This document shows positions 1 through 7,240 of a stretch of 35,987 bases of DNA, one piece after another. Every line of letters begins with the position of its first letter. The stretch's first letter is position 1. The notes beneath the pieces were generated by a model. It did no database searches. It was not told the origin of the DNA and saw only the letters and a list, made by a program, of their open reading frames with translations. This stretch comes from Candidatus Liptonbacteria bacterium (lineage in GTDB: Bacteria; Patescibacteriota; Minisyncoccia; UBA6257; 2-01-FULL-56-20): assembly GCA_016212635.1 (NCBI GenBank), contig JACRFR010000023.1, positions 1 to 35,987 on the forward strand, written 5' to 3'. Both the position numbers and the translations under genes were made by a program.

Positions 1-106
1 TGAAAAATATCCGGGATCCATTCAGTATTCCCACCTGGATTCTCCGCCGGAGGCGGACAGGCGGCTCCAAGCTCGCCCCGCACTTGATGCGGGGGCCGGA
101 ATGACA
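1..106. repeat. Fragment of a dispersed intergenic repeat (ggattctccgccggaggcgg...ccccgcacttgatgcgggggccggaatgac)
   Basis: Non-coding, GC-rich, internal hairpin ccccgcacttgatgcgggg; resembles the widespread class of intergenic repeats ending in GGAATGAC. Window edge truncates it. Confidence 0.45.
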
Positions 107-248
107 CCACTTGGGTAGTTTTCAGTTCATACCTCGTCAGCGTGCTGCGAGGTGGTTGATTGGAAATGGCGTGATTCAAGCCTCTTCGCGGTTACCGGCC
201 ACTGCCCCCGTTGCCCCACGCCATCCATTGGAAGTCGCGAGCCGTATT

Positions 249-284
249 TGGTATTATATTATCCGATCGACCAGTATAATACCA
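249..284. promoter_or_regulatory. Palindrome upstream of PaaX/Cas2-like gene 1 (tGGTATTATA...TATAATACCa)
   Basis: Inverted arms GGTATTATA/TATAATACC; contains TATAAT and half-site GATCGACCAGTATAATAC shared with the downstream palindrome at 1028-1065. Confidence 0.7.
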
Positions 285-323
285 GAAACAATTTAAAGAA
301 CGGCCAGGGGCTGATCAGGGAAT

Positions 324-944
324 ATGAAAGGGGATTGGACCATACAAATTCTGGAAGGGTTTAAACAGGCCGCGCTGGACCTGCCTACGGCGCTACAGGC
401 GTTTTTGGAATCGGGCTACGGGGCCAGCGCCGGGAAGATGATTCGCCGGTTCGACGAACTGCAAAACCAGAAGTTGATCGAACGCCAAGAAGACGAGTTG
501 TTTTCTCGCGAGCGGCGCCGGTTCTATAATCTCGTATCCTGGCTGAAAAAGGACGGATTGGTAGAGGCCAAGCGGCGACCGGCAGGGATCTTTTATCGAA
601 CTACCAGCAAGGGACTGAAGAAGCTTGAACATTTGTATCACAGGAAAAGTTCCGTTTTGCCCGCGCCTAGATATTCCGGCGTTCCAAGCAACCGTTTGAC
701 CATCGTCAGTTACGATATACCCGAGCGTCACCGCCGCAAGCGACGCTGGGTAAGTGCGTGTCTGCTAGGTTTGGGCTTTCAAGCCGTGCACCGGAGCGTC
801 TATCTGGGGAAGGTGGTCCTGCCGCGGGAGTTTATCCAGAGCATCGGTCGATTGAAACTAGCGGGATATTTGGAAATATTCGAGATCACTAAGTCCGGTA
901 CCTTGCGCCGACTGACCGAGCCCTCGACCGGGAGTAACTCTTAG
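324..944 (+). CDS. PaaX-like / Cas2-like fold transcriptional regulator (winged helix plus Cas2-like domain)
   Basis: 206-aa ORF; C-terminal 'LTIVSYDIPERHRRKRRWVSACLLGLGFQAVHRSVYLG' matches the PaaX-C/Cas2-like pattern (DIPe..R..R..L..lGF...qrSV); N-terminal part looks like winged helices. Confidence 0.7.
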   Translation: MKGDWTIQILEGFKQAALDLPTALQAFLESGYGASAGKMIRRFDELQNQKLIERQEDELFSRERRRFYNLVSWLKKDGLVEAKRRPAGIFYRTTSKGLKKLEHLYHRKSSVLPAPRYSGVPSNRLTIVSYDIPERHRRKRRWVSACLLGLGFQAVHRSVYLGKVVLPREFIQSIGRLKLAGYLEIFEITKSGTLRRLTEPSTGSNS

Positions 945-1027
945 GCGATTATGTCTTATCGGAGCGGCGCACAGCGCCGGAATTCTGTTACCAAGATCGG
1001 AATGCTAACCCCCGGTACCTTAACCCT

Positions 1028-1065
1028 CTTGTATTATACCAATCGATCGACCGGTATAATACAAG
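1028..1065. promoter_or_regulatory. Palindrome downstream of PaaX/Cas2-like gene 1
   Basis: cTTGTATTATACC-aatcgatcgacc-GGTATAATACAAg, 13-bp perfect arms; shares GATCGACCRGTATAATAC with 249-284. Confidence 0.75.
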
Positions 1066-1297
1066 CAAGGGGTGGATGGGGGGTGGATTTGGATGTCGGG
1101 TTTTCCCTGCGTCAGAATTTGCGAACCGATTCCCAAACTCTGGTCAGGGGAGCGCGCGGCGGTTGAGGGCGCGCGCTCCGAAGCGTTTTTCCTTTGACCG
1201 TCAGTGGGGGGACGGTCAATCCCGATTAGTCATCGGGACCCGCCCAGGTTTTCGGGCGTACGGGATTGTTCAGCGTCGGCTCCCGCTGGGCCGGATG

Positions 1298-1633
1298 TTA
1301 GGCGTCTGGGGGCGCGAGTTTTGCGAGCTTGCCCCAGACGAAGAAGCTTGCAGTTGGGTGGATCAACTGCCCGGCCGAGTTCCTCTTGAACCCGGCCTCG
1401 AGCATGGTTTTCACCCATGCCCGTGCTTCTTCCTCGGACGTCTCATACGACTGGACGTCCGCGTTGTACGGCCACCAGGCCGTACAATCCGCCGGCTTAC
1501 TGCACCGGCGGATCTCCCCCCTGAAACCGGGCGGGGGCGCCAATCGCTCCCCCCCGGTGTCCGGCACCAGGGAGGCGCTCCCCCATCGATCTTCCCCGTT
1601 TGGCTCATTCCGAGCCAAAAATTCTATTTTCAT
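1298..1633 (-). CDS. Hypothetical protein (MKIEFLARNEPNGEDRW...)
   Basis: ATG at 1633 preceded on the minus strand by an AAAGGAG Shine-Dalgarno; ~111 aa. No family recognised. Confidence 0.5.
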   Translation of the reverse strand: MKIEFLARNEPNGEDRWGSASLVPDTGGERLAPPPGFRGEIRRCSKPADCTAWWPYNADVQSYETSEEEARAWVKTMLEAGFKRNSAGQLIHPTASFFVWGKLAKLAPPDA

Positions 1634-1848
1634 GTCTTCTCCTTTCGATTTCCCCCTTGGGGGATGTTCTAACCGCACCTTTGCGTTCGAAAGGAGTTTC
1701 CGCAGTAACAATCTTGCGGAAAGCGGGCTGTTGATTTTTCTCCCATCTCCCCTCCTCGGGCAGGAGGGGAAACCAACAATCCGCTTCCCGCAAGTTTCCC
1801 ACTTCGAATTATCAAAGAGCGACCGGGCCTCATAATACCAGAAGCGGC

Positions 1849-1877
1849 TTGATAATTAAGCCGATTTTAGCTATAAT
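1849..1877 (+). promoter_or_regulatory. Sigma70-type promoter TTGATA-17 bp-TATAAT
   Basis: TTGATA 1849-1854, spacer 17, TATAAT 1872-1877; lies upstream of the MITE inserted ahead of mntA. Confidence 0.7.
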
Positions 1878-1913
1878 ACTGTAGCATAAAGATTGTAATA
1901 TGTCAATATGAAA

Positions 1914-2035
1914 CGGCCTGTCGGAAACGTCAAAAAGTTATTCCCTGAGCCCGTCGAAGGGTAGCTTTTTGGCGGGTACATGGCATGGCCCTCGACAAGC
2001 TCGGGCAATAAAATCGGTGGTTTCCGAACAGCGCC
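1914..2035. mobile_element. MITE-like element copy 1 with 8-bp target-site duplication ATATGAAA
   Basis: Ends cGGCCTGTCGGAAAC / ...GTTTCCGAACAGCGCC (degenerate terminal inverted repeats); flanked by ATATGAAA at 1906-1913 and 2036-2043; further copies at 28499-28610 and 35623-35745 (inverted). Confidence 0.8.
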
Positions 2036-2037
2036 AT

Positions 2038-2442
2038 ATGAAAAACGTCAGGAAAATTACAAACTACTTATCTAAAATCCCGGCAATCCAGGCGGTCTAT
2101 CTTTTCGGCTCCGTGGCGGAGGGGCGAGAACGGCAGGACAGCGATGTGGATATAGCGGTGCTTTTGTCGTATAAGTTGACCGCGAGTCAGCGTTTTCATT
2201 TACGGACCAGATTGTCTGCTGATCTTGCCGGGCAAATGAAGCGTCGAGTGGATGTAGTAGTATTAAACGACGTCCAATCGGTGTTTTTTAAGTATGTGAT
2301 CATCAAAGAGGGTCGGTTGATCTATCAAAGGTCCGAACTGTCGCGGGCGGAGTTTGAGTGTCGGACGCTTGGCGACTACTTTGACTTTCAACCGTTCCTT
2401 AATCTGTATAATCAACATTATGTCACGCGAAACGCGCGCTAA
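2038..2442 (+). CDS. mntA: MNT-domain nucleotidyltransferase antitoxin (MntA-like)
   Basis: GSVAEGRERQDSDVD matches GSx10DxD of minimal nucleotidyltransferases; overlaps the downstream HEPN gene. Start set at ATG 2038 (MKNVRKITNYL), not 1969, which lies in the MITE. Confidence 0.85.
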   Translation: MKNVRKITNYLSKIPAIQAVYLFGSVAEGRERQDSDVDIAVLLSYKLTASQRFHLRTRLSADLAGQMKRRVDVVVLNDVQSVFFKYVIIKEGRLIYQRSELSRAEFECRTLGDYFDFQPFLNLYNQHYVTRNAR

Positions 2443-2869
2443 AATCATCGCCAAGCTGGATAAGCTGGATGAGTATCTGGAGTATTTGGCTAAAATCAGG
2501 CGGGTGGACGAGAAGACCTTTTTGGCAGATTACCGCATATTCGGCGCGGCCGAGCGCTACCTGCAGTTAGCCATTGAAGTTCTCCTGGATGTCGGCAAAC
2601 TCTTAGTGGTTTTGGAAAACCTGCGTCGGCCGGATACTAATCAGGATATTTTCACCATCCTCGCCGAACGGAAAGTAATTTCTCGAGCGCTTCTGGATCG
2701 CCTGCAGAGGCTGGTCGGTTTCCGGAATATTTTAGTGCACGACTATGAAAAAATAGACCGGCAGATCGTGTTTCGGAACTTGCGCCGCAATCTCAAGGAC
2801 TTTCAAGATTTTCGCCGCGCGATTATCCGGTATCTCCGCGGGTCCAGCGGTCCATACAAAAAGTCATAG
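2420..2869 (+). CDS. hepT: HEPN-domain toxin (HepT/DUF86-like)
   Basis: Starts at ATG 2420 overlapping mntA; 'FRNILVHDY' matches the HEPN Rx4-6H motif (RNILVH). Confidence 0.85.
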   Translation: MSRETRAKIIAKLDKLDEYLEYLAKIRRVDEKTFLADYRIFGAAERYLQLAIEVLLDVGKLLVVLENLRRPDTNQDIFTILAERKVISRALLDRLQRLVGFRNILVHDYEKIDRQIVFRNLRRNLKDFQDFRRAIIRYLRGSSGPYKKS

Positions 2870-2880
2870 AGCTAGCGATT

Positions 2881-2914
2881 ACCCCACCTACCTCCCCTTA
2901 GAAAAGGGGAGGAA
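2881..2914. repeat. Pyrimidine-rich hairpin repeat accccacctacctccccttagaaaaggggagga
   Basis: Near-identical copy at 5271-5303; related inverted or variant copies at 4885-4918 and 34133-34170. Confidence 0.7.
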
Positions 2915-2929
2915 CAAAAAACCGATCTT

Positions 2930-4855
2930 ATGACCTCTCAAGAAATCCGACAAAAGTATCTGGATTTCTTTGCCGCCCGGGGGCATGCGATTATTCCCTC
3001 CGCTTCGCTCCTGCCGGAGAACGACCCCACTACGCTTTTCACCGGTTCCGGCATGCAGCCGCTCGTGCCTTGCCTTTTGGGCGAGGCGCATCCTTTGGGC
3101 CGGCGGTTAGTTAACTCCCAGAAAAGTTTCCGGGCGGAGGACATGGACGAGGTGGGTGATAATCGTCATACCACGTTCTTCGAGATGCTGGGCAACTGGT
3201 CACTCGGGGATTATTTCAAAAAAGAACAACTGGCTTGGTTTTTTGAATTTTTAACCGACGGGGTGGGGCTTGACCCACAACGATTATATATCTCGGTTTT
3301 TGCGGGAGACGAGAAGAATAGCGTGCCTCGCGATACGGAATCGGTGGAAATCTGGAAAAAGGCTTTTGCTGCCAAAGGTATTGAAGCTCGAGACGCAGAG
3401 CTTTTAACCGAAGCGCGAGGCGGCGAGTTGGGCATGCAAGACGGGCGGATTTTTTATTACGACGCCAAGAAAAACTGGTGGAGCCGTTCCGGTACGCCGG
3501 ATCAGATGCCCGCGGGCGAACCGGGCGGACCGGACTCGGAGGTATTTTTCGATTTTCAAACTCCGCACGATCCGAAATTCGGCAAAGAGTGCCACCCCAA
3601 CTGCGACTGCGGACGGTTCATGGAAATCGGGAACTCGGTTTTCATGGAATACCGGAGAGTAATCGCCAATAATGCCAATAGCGGAGGTAATAATGCGAAT
3701 AAAAATAGGGGCGAATGGTTCGAGAAGCTGCCGCAGAGGAATGTGGACTTCGGCGGGGGATTGGAGCGGATTGCGGCAGCCTCCATCAACTGTCCGGATA
3801 TTTTTAAAATAGACACGCTTGGCGCAATTCTTGAGGAGATGAAACGACGATTCAGCTGGGATTATGATTTAGCAAGTGACGGAGAGAGAAAAATCATGAG
3901 AATAGTAGCCGACCATCTCCGCGCTGCTGTTTTTATGGCAGGCGACGGAGTGTTCCCGTCAAATAAGCACCGAGGATATATGCTTAGGAAAATCTTGCGC
4001 AGAGCCATATTTAAAGCACATAAATTGGCCTCTGGTTTTTCTAATCTATACCCCCTTGCTAACACGGTAATCTCCTCTTATAAATCGGCCTACCCGGAGT
4101 TGGCGGAAAGAAGTAAAGATATCCATTCGGTTCTAGAAGAGGAGGAAATGAAATTCATGAAAACTATTGTGGGTGGAACAAGGGAATTCGAACATCTGGT
4201 AAAAAATGGAAAAATTACCGGTGTAGATGCGTTTAATCTTTACCAGAGTCATGGATTCCCTTGGGAGCTGACCGAGGAGTTGTCTTTGCAGCGTGGTCTA
4301 GATGTGAATCCCGCGGAGTTCCAGGCGGAATTTGAAAAGCACCAAGAGTTGTCTCGCACCGCTTCCGCCGGAACATTCAGGGGCGGTTTGGCGGACCAGA
4401 GCGAGCCGGTGGTGCGGTTGCATACAACCACCCATCTCTTGAACGCGGCATTGCGGAAGGTGCTGGGCGATCACGTTTGGCAAAAGGGCAGCAATATCAC
4501 CCCCGAACGGACCCGGTTTGACTTCACTCACGCGGCGAAACTAACCGAAGAACAGAAACAAGAGGTGGAAAAAATAGTGAACGAGGCGATCGCGCGGGAC
4601 TATGAGGTGAAAAAGGAAGTTCTGCCGCTCGAGGAGGCGCGGAAGTTGGGAGCAATCGGCGTTTTCGGCGAGAAGTATTCGGATACGGTGAGCGCTTACA
4701 CTGTTTGGGATCCTGAAACCGGCGAAGTATTCAGCCGGGAGTTCTGCGGCGGCCCGCACGTGGCGCACACTGGGGAAATCAAGGGTAAGTTCCATGTCGT
4801 AAAGGAAGAAGCCGTAGCCGCCGGAGTGCGCAGGATAAAGGGGGTGGTAGAATGA
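2930..4855 (+). CDS. alaS: Alanyl-tRNA synthetase (short, no C-Ala domain)
   Basis: N-terminal 'RQKYLDFFAARGHAIIPSASLLPENDPTTLFTGSGMQPLVP', 'GGGLERI', editing site 'HTTTHLLNAALR' and 'CGGPHV'; 641 aa ending just after the editing domain. Confidence 0.97.
   Translation: MTSQEIRQKYLDFFAARGHAIIPSASLLPENDPTTLFTGSGMQPLVPCLLGEAHPLGRRLVNSQKSFRAEDMDEVGDNRHTTFFEMLGNWSLGDYFKKEQLAWFFEFLTDGVGLDPQRLYISVFAGDEKNSVPRDTESVEIWKKAFAAKGIEARDAELLTEARGGELGMQDGRIFYYDAKKNWWSRSGTPDQMPAGEPGGPDSEVFFDFQTPHDPKFGKECHPNCDCGRFMEIGNSVFMEYRRVIANNANSGGNNANKNRGEWFEKLPQRNVDFGGGLERIAAASINCPDIFKIDTLGAILEEMKRRFSWDYDLASDGERKIMRIVADHLRAAVFMAGDGVFPSNKHRGYMLRKILRRAIFKAHKLASGFSNLYPLANTVISSYKSAYPELAERSKDIHSVLEEEEMKFMKTIVGGTREFEHLVKNGKITGVDAFNLYQSHGFPWELTEELSLQRGLDVNPAEFQAEFEKHQELSRTASAGTFRGGLADQSEPVVRLHTTTHLLNAALRKVLGDHVWQKGSNITPERTRFDFTHAAKLTEEQKQEVEKIVNEAIARDYEVKKEVLPLEEARKLGAIGVFGEKYSDTVSAYTVWDPETGEVFSREFCGGPHVAHTGEIKGKFHVVKEEAVAAGVRRIKGVVE
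3656..3709 (+). repeat. In-frame copy of the GAGTAATCGC...AATAATGCGAAT repeat inside alaS
   Basis: gagagtaatcgccaataatgccaatagcggaggtaataatgcgaataaaaata; related copies at 13008-13061, 13608-13657 and 28711-28757 (inverted). Encodes VIANNANSGGNNANKN. Confidence 0.85.
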
Positions 4856-4873
4856 GGGGAGAAGGGGGAGCAA

Positions 4874-5259
4874 TTAAGTTTCTTTCCCCTCCTTGTCTAA
4901 GGAGGGGGAGGGGAGGTGCTCCCGAATTTTTTGGAGCACGGCTGGCAAGCTCGAATAAATGTCGTTATTAGTAAATCTTAAAAATCGCACGCCAAAAGAT
5001 TCTATGTATTTTTGACGCCTCCGATCTTGTTGCGGGGTATCGCCTATGAAATGTGAATCCCCGTCAATTTCAATCGCCAATTTACGAGCGGGGCAACAAA
5101 AATCGACAACAAAAGAGTCAAAACATATTGTCTGCGGAACCTAGATCCTGATTGTTTTTATCTCAACTTCGACCAGAGTATGATCTCGGCCGCTGGCATG
5201 TTCTGGCGCAAAGCCCTGCGCGCGATTCTCGTGGTTCTTCGATTGAATATTCGAGTCAT
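4874..5259 (-). pseudogene. Decayed DUF559-type (endonuclease-like) gene
   Basis: Minus strand from ATG 5259: MTRIFNRRTTRIARRALRQNMPAAEIILWSKLR* KQSGSRFRRQY then -1 nt frameshift to FDSFVVDFCCPARKLAIEIDGDSHF...; one in-frame TAA plus one frameshift. Confidence 0.8.
4885..4918. repeat. Pyrimidine-rich hairpin repeat variant (inverted)
   Basis: tcccctccttgtctaaggagggggaggggaggtg; same family as 2881-2914. Confidence 0.55.
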
Positions 5260-5270
5260 GAAATGATTTT

Positions 5271-5303
5271 ACCCCACCTAACCTCCCCTTAGAAAGGGGA
5301 GGA
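5271..5303. repeat. Pyrimidine-rich hairpin repeat copy 2
   Basis: accccacctaacctccccttagaaaggggagga; same as 2881-2914 with 1-nt indels. Confidence 0.7.
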
Positions 5304-5325
5304 GTACATGTGCTATACTTACCTC

Positions 5326-5985
5326 ATGCAAACCATAACCAGTCGGGACTGGAAGGCGATTCTGATTATTGGCGCCGGGGTCGGCTTACTTGTCCAACCG
5401 CTGGTCGCGAACCTTTGGCCGGTGATCAGTCTGCCCTTTCGAGTTGTAATCTCTCTCGGTTTTATGGTTTTGTCGGTCAGCATACCTTTACAAGTCGTAA
5501 TTTTTCTAGGCTTTGCAGTTTTAGCTCCGGTGGCTCTCTGGATCGCGGCGATGCTTACTCGTTGGCTACCGGGAATTTTTCAATTTGCCAAGTTCGCCGC
5601 AGTTGGCACTCTTAATTCTTTCGTGGATTTAGGCGTGCTCAACTTGCAGATTTGGTTTTTCGGCGGCACTGCCGGCTTGGCTTACGGAGTTTATAAGTCC
5701 GTTTCGTTCGTAGTGGCTAACGCCAATAGTTTTGTCTGGAATAAGCACTGGACGTTCAACGAGAAGAAACCGACCACCGGCCGCGAAGCCCTGTTGTTCT
5801 ACCTGGTGGCGGCTGCAGGCTGGGCGGTGAATGTCGCCGTGGCTTCGGTGGTGGTGAACTATGTGGCCGCGCCGACGAGCATCGCCCCCAAGCTTTGGGC
5901 TAATATCGGAGCGATCCTGGGTATGGTTTTCTCTCTGGCGATCAATTTCTTGGGATATAAGTACTTGGTCTTTAAGGAAAAATAA
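5326..5985 (+). CDS. GtrA-like membrane protein
   Basis: 'FAKFAAVGTLNSFVDLGVLNLQIWFFG...VANANSFVWNKHWTFNE' matches the GtrA family; start at ATG 5326 supported by TATACT-N6-ATG. Confidence 0.8.
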   Translation: MQTITSRDWKAILIIGAGVGLLVQPLVANLWPVISLPFRVVISLGFMVLSVSIPLQVVIFLGFAVLAPVALWIAAMLTRWLPGIFQFAKFAAVGTLNSFVDLGVLNLQIWFFGGTAGLAYGVYKSVSFVVANANSFVWNKHWTFNEKKPTTGREALLFYLVAAAGWAVNVAVASVVVNYVAAPTSIAPKLWANIGAILGMVFSLAINFLGYKYLVFKEK

Positions 5986-6003
5986 GCCGGGAAACTGCAA
6001 TCC

Positions 6004-6108
6004 ATGCGTGTCTTGCAAACAGTTCTAATCATTATCGGTGTGGTCGTGCTCCTAGCTGCCGTCGGCTATTTGGCCAGCTCGCAATCACTTTCATCTGCTT
6101 GGCGCTAG
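6004..6108 (+). CDS. Putative single-TM small protein (34 aa)
   Basis: MRVLQTVLIIIGVVVLLAAVGYLASSQSLSSAWR*; one hydrophobic helix, located between two membrane-protein genes. Confidence 0.35.
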   Translation: MRVLQTVLIIIGVVVLLAAVGYLASSQSLSSAWR

Positions 6109-6121
6109 GACCTGAAACAAC

Positions 6122-7240
6122 ATGCCCCGAGAGAACAATAAAAGCCATTACTTCTACTTCGCGATCCTTTTGGGCGCGCTGGCCATGGTCGGCGCGATCC
6201 TTTTGCCCTTTTTGACCGTTTTGGTTTTCGCCGTCACTTTCGCAGTGGTATTCTATCCTTTGCACCGGCGCTTGTTGCGCACCCTGCCTGCTTGGCCAGG
6301 AGTGGCCGCGTTCCTGTCCTCTCTTTTGGTGATCGTCGTAGTCCTGATCCCGCTCACCGCCCTGGGTATTTCCGCTTGGAGCGAGGCCGGCAACTTATAC
6401 GCGAAACTGACGCAACAACCGAGCGGCACTATGGCTCTGGGCGGTGTTGCGGGTCGGGTTCAGGAACTTTTGCCCCCGTCGGCGCGAGCTTGGCTGGCCA
6501 ACTCGCCGGTTGACGCGGATCGGTACATAGCCCAAGTTTTAGATTGGTTGGTTCAGAAAGGCGGCCAATTTTTCTCCGGTGCGACGCAATTCGTGTTCGG
6601 TTTCGTGCTGATGCTGATCGCGCTGTATTACTGTTTTAAAGACGGCGCGCGCTTGGCCCGCGGCGTGGTCGAACTTTGTCCGCTGGCACCGGATCATACC
6701 CGCCGCATTTTGGAACGGCTGCGGCAAACCGTAGTGTCAGTGGTCTTAGGATCCTTAGTGGTAGCTCTGGTTCAGGGTATTTTGGCAGGCATCGGTTTTA
6801 CCTTATTCGGCTTGCCCCAGGCGGCGATTTGGGGCTTGGTCACGGTCGCCGCCGCCCTTTTGCCGGTTCTAGGCACGCCGATCGTGACTGTGCCGGCATC
6901 CTTATACCTAATTTGGACCGGCAACCTGGTGAATGGAGTAGGGCTCTTGGCCTGGAGCTTGCTGATTGTCGCGCTGATCGACAACGTACTCCGTCCGTTC
7001 ATTATCCGGCGCGGAGTAGACCTTCACCCCCTGTTTATTTTGCTGGGCGTCTTGGGCGGGATCACCTTCTTCGGCCCGGCGGGATTTCTTTTGGGCCCGA
7101 TCGCAGTGGCTTTCTTGTTTGTTCTCTTAGACCTATATCCCGAGCTGGCTCACCCCGCTAGAGAATGCCCCGCGGCCCACCCTACCCGAAGTTCCATTTC
7201 TAACGGGGTAAACCGCAAGTCCGGCAGGGATGAGGAGTGA
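6122..7240 (+). CDS. AI-2E family transporter
   Basis: 372 aa, multiple TM segments, 'DNVLRPFIIRRGVDLHPLFILLGVLGGITFFGPAGFLLGPI' typical of AI-2E/UPF0118. Confidence 0.9.
   Translation: MPRENNKSHYFYFAILLGALAMVGAILLPFLTVLVFAVTFAVVFYPLHRRLLRTLPAWPGVAAFLSSLLVIVVVLIPLTALGISAWSEAGNLYAKLTQQPSGTMALGGVAGRVQELLPPSARAWLANSPVDADRYIAQVLDWLVQKGGQFFSGATQFVFGFVLMLIALYYCFKDGARLARGVVELCPLAPDHTRRILERLRQTVVSVVLGSLVVALVQGILAGIGFTLFGLPQAAIWGLVTVAAALLPVLGTPIVTVPASLYLIWTGNLVNGVGLLAWSLLIVALIDNVLRPFIIRRGVDLHPLFILLGVLGGITFFGPAGFLLGPIAVAFLFVLLDLYPELAHPARECPAAHPTRSSISNGVNRKSGRDEE

Noticed and set aside
1195-1221. Hairpin ttgaccgtc-agtgggggg-acggtcaa as terminator of the 1298-1633 gene
   Set aside because: Pairing is real but no T-run in the minus-strand direction; function not supportable.
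1076-1835. Overlapping + strand ORFs 1076-1672 and 1329-1835
   Set aside because: Rich in Pro/Arg/Ser shadow translation, opposite the better-supported minus-strand ORF 1298-1633 with an SD.
1969-2037. N-terminal extension MAGTWHGPRQARAIKSVVSEQRH of mntA
   Set aside because: Encoded by the MITE; the same peptide appears in the unrelated minus-strand ORF at 35552-35761 because of MITE copy 3.
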